DNA of 64,000 bases. It comes from Niastella caeni (GTDB lineage: Bacteria > Bacteroidota > Bacteroidia > Chitinophagales > Chitinophagaceae). Position 1 is the stretch's first letter; each line of letters begins with the position of its first letter. Position numbers and translations under genes: made by a program. The stretch covers positions 248,001 through 312,000 of the forward strand of contig NZ_STFF01000007.1 in NCBI RefSeq assembly GCF_004834005.1, given 5' to 3'. Shown one piece after another: positions 52,787-59,761 of the stretch. The notes under the pieces were generated by a model that saw only the letters and a list, made by a program, of their open reading frames with translations, was not told where the DNA came from and made no database searches.

Positions 52787-54787
52787 TTGAACAAGTCATT
52801 AACAAACAGGGTCAGGGACATTGGGTATTGTATAATGCTGCTGTGCATTTGCGTGAATGCAACCGCGCAACATGTGGTAGACGACCGCAAATTTCCCGAT
52901 AGCCTGCAACAGGTTTTTGAAAGATCAACTTCGCTGAAGGGCAAACTGGAGGCGCTTTTCGGGCTCTCTGATTATTACAGCACCAGGGACACCGCAAAAG
53001 CCCTGGCCTATGCAAGGCAAAGCATCGGGTTGAGCAGGGAGGATGCGTACCTGTCTGCCGTCGCGCATTTCTATTTAGCCGGCGTGTATTTTGAGTTTGA
53101 TGTCGATCGCAGTCAGCAGGAATATATGTACGCCGAAAAATTATTGCGCCCGTTCCCGCAGAAGGAAGCGCTGATCTACCGGTCGAGGGCATGGAATAAT
53201 TATGGCGTTATTGAACAACGGCGCGACAATGCGCATGAATATCTCAATATCCTTATCAATAAAGCATTGCCATTGGCACAGCAGGCCGGGGATAGTACAA
53301 GAATGGCGTTGAACTATCACAACATCGGGCTGGTGCTGCTTAATTTGAATGAATATCAGAAAGCCCTTCAGTATTTTTCCCGTGCCATTGTCATTATGGA
53401 GGCAGGGAATACGGTCTATGCTGACCTGGCTGATGCGTATGTATTATCTGCCCGCGCAACTATTCTAAGCGGCCGGGCTAAACAGGCTTTTCCTTTTCTG
53501 CAGAAAGCAAAAAAGATCCTGGAACCGAACCCTGATTCGTATTACTGGCCGCTGTATTATTCCGTTGAAGGGGCGTACTACCGGTACACCCATTCCTATG
53601 CACAGGCGCTTAAGAGCCTCGAACGGGGACTGGCGCTGGCTGAGCAAATGAATGATGTATTTGAGAAGCGTAACCTGTTGTATGAGAAGTTCAATGTATA
53701 CAAAGCGGAGAAGAATTATACTGCGGCTAAAAATATGTTATTGCAGGGGCTGGCTATGGAAGCTACCTTTCCATTTTCCAGGAACAAAAGGCGATTACTG
53801 TTCGATCTCACAGAAATGGAAAAGCAATCAGGCAATACAGAAGCCGCCTACCGTTGGTTGATGCAGTATGCTGTTTTATCAGACTCCATCTATGAAGAGC
53901 AGACGAAAACCGAGATCGCTGCGCTGGAAGCCCGTTTCAGAACGGCAGAAAAAGAAAAACAGATCCTTAACCTGGAGCATGAGAAAAAGATCAGTGCCAG
54001 GGACAGGAAATACCAGTTCCTGCTATTACTCGCGGTGATTGCCGTATTGAGCCTCGTTGCTATTCTCGCTATTATGCAATTACAGCATCGCAAGAAAAAG
54101 GCCGCCAGGCGGGAAGAAGATTACAGGACCGAGTTGGAAAGAATAGAAAAAGAAAAACAATTGTCGAATTATACGGCGCTGATGGAAGGGCAGGAGCAGG
54201 AGCGCCGGCGATTGGCGCGCGACCTGCACGATGGGCTTGGTTGCAGCCTGGCTGCCATCAAACTGGGGCTTTCGCGCATTCCGGCCGAAAGCGCACAACA
54301 GGAACTGTTATTGCAACAGGTAACAGACCAGCTCGATGCTTCTATCAGTGAACTTCGCCTTATCTCGCGCAATATGATGCCGGAAGCACTGCTCACACTG
54401 GGGTTGCCCGATGCGCTCAAAGATCTGTGCAGCTCTGTTATGAGTGCGCAACTGCGTTTGGTATATAATGCGTATAATATTGATAGGGCATTGCCGCTTT
54501 CAACACAAACCATGATCTACCGCATGATACAGGAAATAATCATCAATGCCGTGAAACATGCCAACGCTTCTGTGATCATGCTGCAATGCAGCCAGGAAGA
54601 AGATAGTTTCTTCATCACCGTTGAAGACAATGGGAAAGGCTTCGATGCCGGCAACCATCAGTCGGATGGGATTGGTTTGAAAAACATCCGTAACCGGGTT
54701 GACTATTTCAACGGCCAACTGAATATTGAATCATCATCAGAAGGAACCATCATAAATATAGAGCTGCATGTTACCCAACAATCATAA
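52787..54787 (+). CDS. TPR-domain sensor histidine kinase (HisKA_3)
   Basis: The reading frame is open from 52676, but a signal peptide is best formed from the TTG at 52787 (NKSLTNRVRDIGYCIMLLCI) or the ATG at 52835. The sensor is a row of TPRs (about 25-380; LNYHNIGLVLLNLNEYQKAL), a stalk, one membrane segment (FLLLLAVIAVLSLVAILAIM), then a HisKA_3 dimerisation domain with RRRLARDLHDGLGCSLAAIK and a HATPase (IIINAVKHANASVIML, DNGKGFDAG, GLKNIRNRVDYFNG). It is a NarX-type kinase and overlaps its response regulator gene by 20 bp. Confidence 0.88.
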   Translation: MNKSLTNRVRDIGYCIMLLCICVNATAQHVVDDRKFPDSLQQVFERSTSLKGKLEALFGLSDYYSTRDTAKALAYARQSIGLSREDAYLSAVAHFYLAGVYFEFDVDRSQQEYMYAEKLLRPFPQKEALIYRSRAWNNYGVIEQRRDNAHEYLNILINKALPLAQQAGDSTRMALNYHNIGLVLLNLNEYQKALQYFSRAIVIMEAGNTVYADLADAYVLSARATILSGRAKQAFPFLQKAKKILEPNPDSYYWPLYYSVEGAYYRYTHSYAQALKSLERGLALAEQMNDVFEKRNLLYEKFNVYKAEKNYTAAKNMLLQGLAMEATFPFSRNKRRLLFDLTEMEKQSGNTEAAYRWLMQYAVLSDSIYEEQTKTEIAALEARFRTAEKEKQILNLEHEKKISARDRKYQFLLLLAVIAVLSLVAILAIMQLQHRKKKAARREEDYRTELERIEKEKQLSNYTALMEGQEQERRRLARDLHDGLGCSLAAIKLGLSRIPAESAQQELLLQQVTDQLDASISELRLISRNMMPEALLTLGLPDALKDLCSSVMSAQLRLVYNAYNIDRALPLSTQTMIYRMIQEIIINAVKHANASVIMLQCSQEEDSFFITVEDNGKGFDAGNHQSDGIGLKNIRNRVDYFNGQLNIESSSEGTIINIELHVTQQS

Positions 54788-55409
54788 GATCAGTATTGCC
54801 ATAGTGGATGATCACCCCATTGTGATCCAGGGTTTCAGGTCGCTGCTGGAGAATAGCGAGTTGTATGAAATTGCCGGTTGTTTCACCACAGGTACCGGGT
54901 GTATGAACTTCCTGCTGCAACATCCGGTAGACATTGTGTTGCTTGACATCACCTTGCCGGATGGCAATGGCGTTCATTTTTGCGCAGCCATCAGTGAACT
55001 GTACCCGCAAACCATTGTTGTTGCACTCAGCAATGTGAATGAGCGAAGCATTATATCACAGATGTTCAGGAATGGGGCCAAAGGCTACCTGCTTAAAAAC
55101 GTATCAGCCAAAGAGCTGCTGGATGCACTGAACACCGTACTGGAAGGCAATACTGCCATGAGCGTTGAAGTGAAGGAGATCATGCAACAGCCCGACCTAA
55201 ATACCTTGCAGCCGGTACCGGAACTTACCAAAAGAGAAAAACAGATCCTGCAGTTGCTGGCGGAAGGGCAAAAATCAGCCGCCATTGCAGAAGCATTGTT
55301 TATCAGTCCGCTTACCGTTAAAACGCATCGCTCTACCTTGTTGCACAAATTTCAGGTGAACAATATTGTAACGTTGATCAACCGGGCTAAAGAGACGGGG
55401 TTGATTTGA
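54768..55409 (+). CDS. NarL/LuxR-family response regulator
   Basis: The 213-residue protein has a receiver domain (about 8-125) with AIVDDHPIV, the phospho-acceptor Asp in DIVLLDITLPDG, VVALSNV and GAKGYLLKNVSAKEL. A LuxR-type helix-turn-helix follows (about 148-210, LTKREKQILQLLAEGQKSAA, LFISPLTVKTHRSTLLHKF). It is the cognate regulator of the overlapping TPR kinase. Its targets are unknown; the small secreted gene that follows is a candidate by position only. Confidence 0.93.
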   Translation: MLPNNHKISIAIVDDHPIVIQGFRSLLENSELYEIAGCFTTGTGCMNFLLQHPVDIVLLDITLPDGNGVHFCAAISELYPQTIVVALSNVNERSIISQMFRNGAKGYLLKNVSAKELLDALNTVLEGNTAMSVEVKEIMQQPDLNTLQPVPELTKREKQILQLLAEGQKSAAIAEALFISPLTVKTHRSTLLHKFQVNNIVTLINRAKETGLI

Positions 55410-55540
55410 ACATGATAAAAAGCGTAATAAAGATGAATAGAAGGAGTGAAAGGGGAGCAACGTGCTTAAAAAATATGCGGGATTTTCCCATTCCTATATG
55501 TAATTTAGATGACCAGTGCATCGTAAAAAAGATTACTTAT

Positions 55541-55912
55541 ATGAAACTTCGTTTTCTTTTCATGATGTTATTGATAACAGTCGCAGCATTATCTGCTTCT
55601 GCACAACAGCAGGAATCTGTTATGACCCGGTCGCAGTTCTTTTCATTCGAAAAGAAAAAGATTGTTCCGGTAAAAAGCCTGCGCCTTACTGACACGCTTT
55701 CCCACAAACATTTATTAAGGACTAACATACGTAAAGAATGGTATTATGAAGGTGTACCGGTTGATTCCAGCAGTGTGGAAATAGTATATAGAATGCCGGT
55801 AGACAAAATGCTTTGCCTGGTGCCGGATTGCACTAAATCTGCTAACATGCCGGTGAAGAAAACACGGCTGCCTGAACAGATGCCGAATGCGTTTTCGAGA
55901 CGTGGGAGGTAA
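55541..55912 (+). CDS. Small secreted protein of unknown function
   Basis: The frame is open from 55406, but the ATG at 55541 gives a good signal peptide (MKLRFLFMMLLITVAALSASA) and a 123-residue protein. The mature part is basic, with KEWYYEGVPVDSSSVEIVYR and a Cys pair in CLVPDCTKSAN. I recognise no family. It is 131 bp after the response regulator, probably with its own promoter. Confidence 0.55.
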   Translation: MKLRFLFMMLLITVAALSASAQQQESVMTRSQFFSFEKKKIVPVKSLRLTDTLSHKHLLRTNIRKEWYYEGVPVDSSSVEIVYRMPVDKMLCLVPDCTKSANMPVKKTRLPEQMPNAFSRRGR

Positions 55913-56121
55913 GAGTAAGATTTAGATTGAAGGAAACAACGCGAAGCTTCCACAATAATTCACAACGGATCTTTACATTGGATTATTCGGAAAGCATTTT
56001 GACGAATAATTTAGGGCTTTTTGTTTTAAATCCGCCATAAGTTGTTGCAGACTTTTTAGCATAGATTCTCAAGACTTTAGGCATGTGCACATTATTTTTT
56101 ACATCGTTATAACTTGATTTA

Positions 56122-56580
56122 ATGGAGGACTATTTACAATCTCTTAGATATTTGACCAATGAATTTTTGAATAGTGATTCTAAAGATTCAATTCAGTTTA
56201 TAAATGTGGAATTCAATACTGAACCCTTGCCGTTTAAAGGCATGTTTATAATTGCAGATTCTCGAAGATTACTTATTCCAAGTAATATGCCTTTTGAACT
56301 GGTCATTTTTGTTACTTTTACCTATTTAACGCCTCTTGGCAAGAAGTTAGAGGAGCTTATGTGTACAAGTGAAGCATTCAATAATTTTGATCATACATTA
56401 GTGGGTAAGACTTCGACTTATGTGCTGAAAACGGGTAATAACATAGAGTTAATTGAGTCAACAATCAGAGAAATAATCGACAGAGTTTTCCCTTCTGTAG
56501 ATAAATCAAACATAATCGTTAGTATTATCAAAACAACAGGAATATTGGGATATCTAACAGATCCTGGATTAACTGTCTGA
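56122..56580 (+). CDS. Protein of unknown function, AT-rich
   Basis: The 152-residue protein has no signal peptide. It looks alpha/beta: MEDYLQSLRYLTNEFLNSDS, a strand-like KGMFIIADSRRLLIP, FELVIFVTFTYLTP, and a C-terminal helix region ELIESTIREIIDRVFPSVDK. I recognise no family. Codon use is clearly more AT-rich than in neighbouring genes, and the tRNA-like fragment lies 140 bp downstream, so it may be a leftover of an integrated element. Confidence 0.55.
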   Translation: MEDYLQSLRYLTNEFLNSDSKDSIQFINVEFNTEPLPFKGMFIIADSRRLLIPSNMPFELVIFVTFTYLTPLGKKLEELMCTSEAFNNFDHTLVGKTSTYVLKTGNNIELIESTIREIIDRVFPSVDKSNIIVSIIKTTGILGYLTDPGLTV

Positions 56581-56721
56581 TTAAAGCATATTATGGATTG
56601 TAAAATTTAGAAATTTGTTTATGACTCTTCAACCAGATTGTCCGTAAATATTTATTCGATAAAAATTTAATTATAAAATATTGTAAACCAAAGATAAAGG
56701 TCTATTTTTAGGAAGCAAGTA

Positions 56722-56746
56722 ATTGGTTCGAATCCAATCTGGATCA
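56722..56746 (+). other. tRNA 3'-end-like fragment (T arm plus acceptor strand)
   Basis: ATTGG (56722-56726), loop TTCGAAT (56727-56733), CCAAT (56734-56738) form a canonical 5-bp T stem with a 7-nt loop. Seven acceptor-like bases CTGGATC (56739-56745) and a discriminator A follow. No D arm, anticodon arm or 5' acceptor strand precedes it, so it is not a whole tRNA gene. A short stem with T6 follows at 56757-56781 (AACCA/TGGTT), as often after tRNA genes. It may be an attachment-site scar. Confidence 0.45.
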
Positions 56747-56867
56747 TAGGAAGATAACCACGTAATCGCATGGTTTTTTGTGCCTATAAAGAGCATTTGA
56801 CTACGGAGCAATGGTGGCTATCCCATTATATAAAAAATTTAGTATTTTTAGGACAGAATAGATATTT

Positions 56868-57038
56868 ATGAATACACTTACCATTGAAAACAAAAAATAC
56901 GTTGTGCTTTCACAAAAGGAATATGAGGATCTTAGGATGAAGGCAGTATCGAAAGCAATTCCGGCCAAAAAGCTTTCATTAAAAGAGGGAAAGAAGCTTG
57001 CCTATAAAATGATTGACAAATGGGCAAAAGGAAAGTAA
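56868..57038 (+). CDS. Antitoxin-like small protein (56 aa) of a ParE/RelE-type module
   Basis: Reading the sequence from the ATG at 56868 gives a 56-residue protein, MNTLTIENKKYVVLSQKEYE onwards, ending KMIDKWAKGK. The start (ENKKYVVLSQKEYEDL) resembles antitoxins of the Phd/prevent-host-death kind, and the Lys-rich C-terminus would wrap the toxin. Its last 19 bp overlap the toxin gene start at 57020, the classic antitoxin-toxin coupling. It would bind and neutralise the toxin and probably repress the operon. Confidence 0.75.
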   Translation: MNTLTIENKKYVVLSQKEYEDLRMKAVSKAIPAKKLSLKEGKKLAYKMIDKWAKGK

Positions 57039-57316
57039 CTATCCTTGAGCCTGCTGTTGAAGAAGTTGCAAGAATTGCCTTGTATATTGAAGGGGAAGGA
57101 CTACCGAAGACCGCTAAGCAGTTTGTTGATGAAGCCTTTGCCTTTTTTGAATCTCTCGCAGATGAAAGATTTGTTCATCGCCCTTGTATGCATCCTGCAT
57201 GGAAAAAATTAGACTTGCGCTGTGCAAATTTCCGTAAAAAGTATATAGTTTCCTACCTTGACAATAAGGATGAAATAATTATTTGTGAATTTGCTTTGCA
57301 GAAGTTGTTGAAATGA
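57020..57316 (+). CDS. ParE/RelE-family toxin
   Basis: The 98-residue protein has the ParE/RelE toxin pattern: TILEPAVEEVARIALYIEGE at the start, a helix KQFVDEAFAFFESLADERFV, then strands with LDLRCANFRKKYIVSYLDNK and EIIICEFALQKLLK. RelE-type members cleave mRNA on the ribosome and ParE-type members poison gyrase; the sequence alone does not decide between them. It overlaps the antitoxin gene by 19 bp and is followed by a strong terminator at 57371. Confidence 0.85.
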   Translation: MGKRKVTILEPAVEEVARIALYIEGEGLPKTAKQFVDEAFAFFESLADERFVHRPCMHPAWKKLDLRCANFRKKYIVSYLDNKDEIIICEFALQKLLK

Positions 57317-57370
57317 TAACTTTTCAATTTAAACAAATTTAAACCGGTGTTTAAGTTTAGCTTCCAATAT

Positions 57371-57413
57371 CAAAGCCGCATACATCATTCGATTTACGCG
57401 GCTTTGTGTTTTT
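57371..57413 (+). terminator. Intrinsic terminator after the toxin gene
   Basis: CAAAGCCGC (57371-57379) pairs perfectly with GCGGCTTTG (57398-57406) around an 18-nt loop, followed by TGTTTTT. It separates the toxin gene from the convergent SRPBCC gene. Confidence 0.8.
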
Positions 57414-57436
57414 AGAAATATCATCAGGTATATTGA

Positions 57437-57886
57437 TCAGGCATCGGGTATCTCAGGCTCTACTAACTTAGCCAGCTTTTCCAGCGACTCCTGCCAGCCT
57501 AAATAGCACATTTCAACAGGTATAACAGAAGGAATTCCTTCCTGCGTAATTTTTATTTCTGTACCCGCAATAGTTTGCCGGAGACTGACTGTGGTGGTCA
57601 TTTCTCCCGGCAGGTTGGGATCATCGAATTTATCAGTGTATTTCAATAACTCATTAGGTTTTATTTCCAGGTATGTTCCTCCGAATGAATGGCTATTGCC
57701 GGTGGTAAAGTTCAGGAATGACATCTTATGTGAACCACCAGTCTTTACATCCATCTGGTGAACGGTGCAAATAAACCCATAAGGAGGCAACCATGACGCA
57801 ATGGCGGGGGCTTCGGTAAATGCACGGTATACTTTTTCCGGCGATGTTTTAAGAACTCTGTGTAGCGAAACAACATTGTTTGACAT
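57437..57886 (-). CDS. SRPBCC-family (AHSA1/START-like) protein
   Basis: The 149-residue protein has the AHSA1-like SRPBCC pattern: SLHRVLKTSPEKVYRAFTEA followed by IASWLPPYGFICTVHQMDVK, GGSHKMSFLNFTTGN, GGTYLEIKPNELLKYTDKFD and the closing CYLGWQESLEKLAKLVEPE. Members bind hydrophobic ligands in a deep pocket; many in this group have unknown ligands and lie next to ArsR regulators. No ArsR gene is intact here. The stretch upstream (57887-58123) has only eroded-looking fragments. Confidence 0.85.
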   Translation of the reverse strand: MSNNVVSLHRVLKTSPEKVYRAFTEAPAIASWLPPYGFICTVHQMDVKTGGSHKMSFLNFTTGNSHSFGGTYLEIKPNELLKYTDKFDDPNLPGEMTTTVSLRQTIAGTEIKITQEGIPSVIPVEMCYLGWQESLEKLAKLVEPEIPDA

Positions 57887-58123
57887 AAGCTATTTTTTTT
57901 GATCCTACTCGTCTGGCTTTTCGGTTCCGCCCGTTTTTATGGTGGTTACTGCTCCACATATAGTGATTGTTTTTACAGAAGATTGAATTTATCCTCAGCG
58001 GGCTTTCTTCATTTGCTCAATGGCTGCCCAACCTTCCGGACTACCCAGCCAATTTGTGCGAGTTCGAGTTCGGCGATGGTGTTGTTGATACTATGCATGT
58101 TTGTTTGCTGTTAAGTTAGAAGA

Positions 58124-59062
58124 TCAAAACGTAGGCGGCGTTGCATTCAGATCAGAATCCAGGAAATCAGTGATCATGGGTATCAGTATATCCGTCCGCT
58201 GCATCATACCTATATGCGTAGTGCCCGGTAAAATGGCCAGGCGGGATGTAGGCAGCCCGTGTATATCGCCCATTTTCCCACCACCTTTGGCTCGAAACAA
58301 TTCAAGTGCATGCTCGTATCGTACACCGTCGGCATCGCCAATGGCCATGAACAGCGGAGCTTTAATGTTTTTTACTTCCTTTGTCCAATCATAAGGTTTC
58401 AGGTCTATACTGATAACCTTTTTCACAAATTCCGCGAAATGGGCCGGATCGTTTCCCAGACTATCGTATTGTTTTTGTATGGGGGTGCCTTTAAACATAT
58501 CTGGCGTGAAAGTAGCAAAACTGGCTTCTATCTCGGGCCACCATCCGTCGTGCGCATAGGTGCCTGACAATATCACGAGCCTGCGTACCTGCTCAGGATG
58601 GCGCACGGCAAACTGGAAAGCTACGCCACCGCCCATACTATATCCCAATATGTCAGCACTATCTGTTTTGAGGTGCTTGAGTAGGCCGGAAACATCGTCT
58701 GCCATACCTTCATAACTAAGTTCCCGGGTGATATCCCTTGTGCGGCCGTGGCCTTGCATTTCCATTACTATTACTTTCCGGTTGTTGGCCAACAGGGGTA
58801 TGATGTGCGACCAATTCAAAGGTATACTCATATAAGAGCCATGCAGCAGTACGATGGGTTTACCATTGCCGTACACTTCATAATACATTTTTAAGCCGTT
58901 TACTTCAGCATAGCCGCTTTCGGCTGGCTTTATATTCTGGTTCACAACTGTATCTTTTGTTTCAGTAGAACCGTTTTGCCCATTTTTCGAACGTGGTTGG
59001 CAGGATATCATTACTGCCGCAACAATAGCAACCGAGAGACCTGTTATAATATGCCTGTTCAT
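58124..59062 (-). CDS. Alpha/beta-hydrolase lipoprotein
   Basis: The start chosen is the ATG at 59062 (312 residues), where a lipoprotein signal (MNRHIITGLSVAIVAAVMIS then Cys21) is complete. The alpha/beta-hydrolase core shows PIVLLHGSYMSIPLNWSH (oxyanion region), GHGRTRDI, nucleophile elbow DILGYSMGGGVAFQFA, the acid in MAIGDADGVRYEHA and the catalytic His in LPGTTHIGMM. It is a periplasmic or surface hydrolase of unknown ester or epoxide substrate. It is monocistronic on the minus strand, with the PHA-system gene upstream behind its own terminator. Confidence 0.85.
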   Translation of the reverse strand: MNRHIITGLSVAIVAAVMISCQPRSKNGQNGSTETKDTVVNQNIKPAESGYAEVNGLKMYYEVYGNGKPIVLLHGSYMSIPLNWSHIIPLLANNRKVIVMEMQGHGRTRDITRELSYEGMADDVSGLLKHLKTDSADILGYSMGGGVAFQFAVRHPEQVRRLVILSGTYAHDGWWPEIEASFATFTPDMFKGTPIQKQYDSLGNDPAHFAEFVKKVISIDLKPYDWTKEVKNIKAPLFMAIGDADGVRYEHALELFRAKGGGKMGDIHGLPTSRLAILPGTTHIGMMQRTDILIPMITDFLDSDLNATPPTF

Positions 59063-59240
59063 ATCGTGCGTTTTATTACGATACAAATCTCGGCAACATT
59101 ACCATGCCACCTGCTGTGTGTTTGCGACAATCATAGGGTAGAAAACGACATCTTACGAGCGAAGGATGAAAAAAGAAGTGGAGGGGAGAATAATCAGATG
59201 ATTATTTGTATTGTTTGCAGTACATGTAAAACACTGAATA

Positions 59241-59270
59241 ATAAATGGTGGCAGGCCCAGACCCTGCCAC
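59241..59270 (-). terminator. Terminator of the PHA-system gene
   Basis: GTGGCAGG (59248-59255) and CCTGCCAC (59263-59270) form an 8-bp stem with a 7-nt loop. Read on the minus strand it is followed by the T-rich CATTTATTATT, placed just after the 59299-59601 gene. Confidence 0.65.
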
Positions 59271-59298
59271 ACAAAGCCAACCTTAATCGATTGCCTGT

Positions 59299-59601
59299 TT
59301 ACGCGAGCAATGCCTTTGCTTTCTCTGTGATCATGGACGCAATTTGTCCCTTAAATAGCGATACGGCAAAAGGCAGGTCTGATTCCAGGCGCACTTCATT
59401 TTCCTTCACCTGTATAGTGCCGGCAATATAAAAACCTTTGGCTGAAAAACTGAAACTTCCGTTAGGACCATCCCAGATCTCCTGTACATTGGTAACTGTG
59501 CCTTTTTGTTCTTCCTGTAAGCGGCCCAGCATTTGTTTAATGCGACTCAATGCTTCATCCTGTGTCTGTGAATGAGGAATGTTCAACGATAACTTCGACA
59601 T
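59299..59601 (-). CDS. Polyhydroxyalkanoic acid system family protein
   Basis: The start is taken at the ATG at 59601, giving 100 residues; the 28 codons before it have no protein character. The sequence SKLSLNIPHSQTQDEALSRI, LQEEQKGTVTNVQEIWDGPN, GSFSFSAKGFYIAGTIQVKE and RLESDLPFAVSLFKGQIASM matches the small PHA_gran_rgn-type family. It was named from PHA gene clusters, but no PHA synthase is seen here, so the role is inferred only from the family name. Confidence 0.75.
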   Translation of the reverse strand: MSKLSLNIPHSQTQDEALSRIKQMLGRLQEEQKGTVTNVQEIWDGPNGSFSFSAKGFYIAGTIQVKENEVRLESDLPFAVSLFKGQIASMITEKAKALLA

Positions 59602-59761
59602 ATTTATATTGATTATAATCTTTTTACAAATGTATAAGAATCTGTGAACAGTAAAGGACATAAGTTCATAAATAGGTATACCCACAGTTGGGCAATGGCA
59701 GCAGCCTGAAAGTTATGCAACAGGAATAAAGTGTAAGGCTCTTTGGTTATATTTATGCTTT

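Noticed and set aside
56660..56746. Complete tRNA gene
   Set aside because: Only the T arm and 3' acceptor strand are present; no anticodon arm, D arm or matching 5' acceptor strand can be found upstream.
58009..58098. 29-residue minus-strand frame upstream of the SRPBCC gene, continuing after a shift as EGWAAIEQMKKAR
   Set aside because: Looks like a frameshifted end of a lost gene, but too short to name or to annotate as a pseudogene with confidence.
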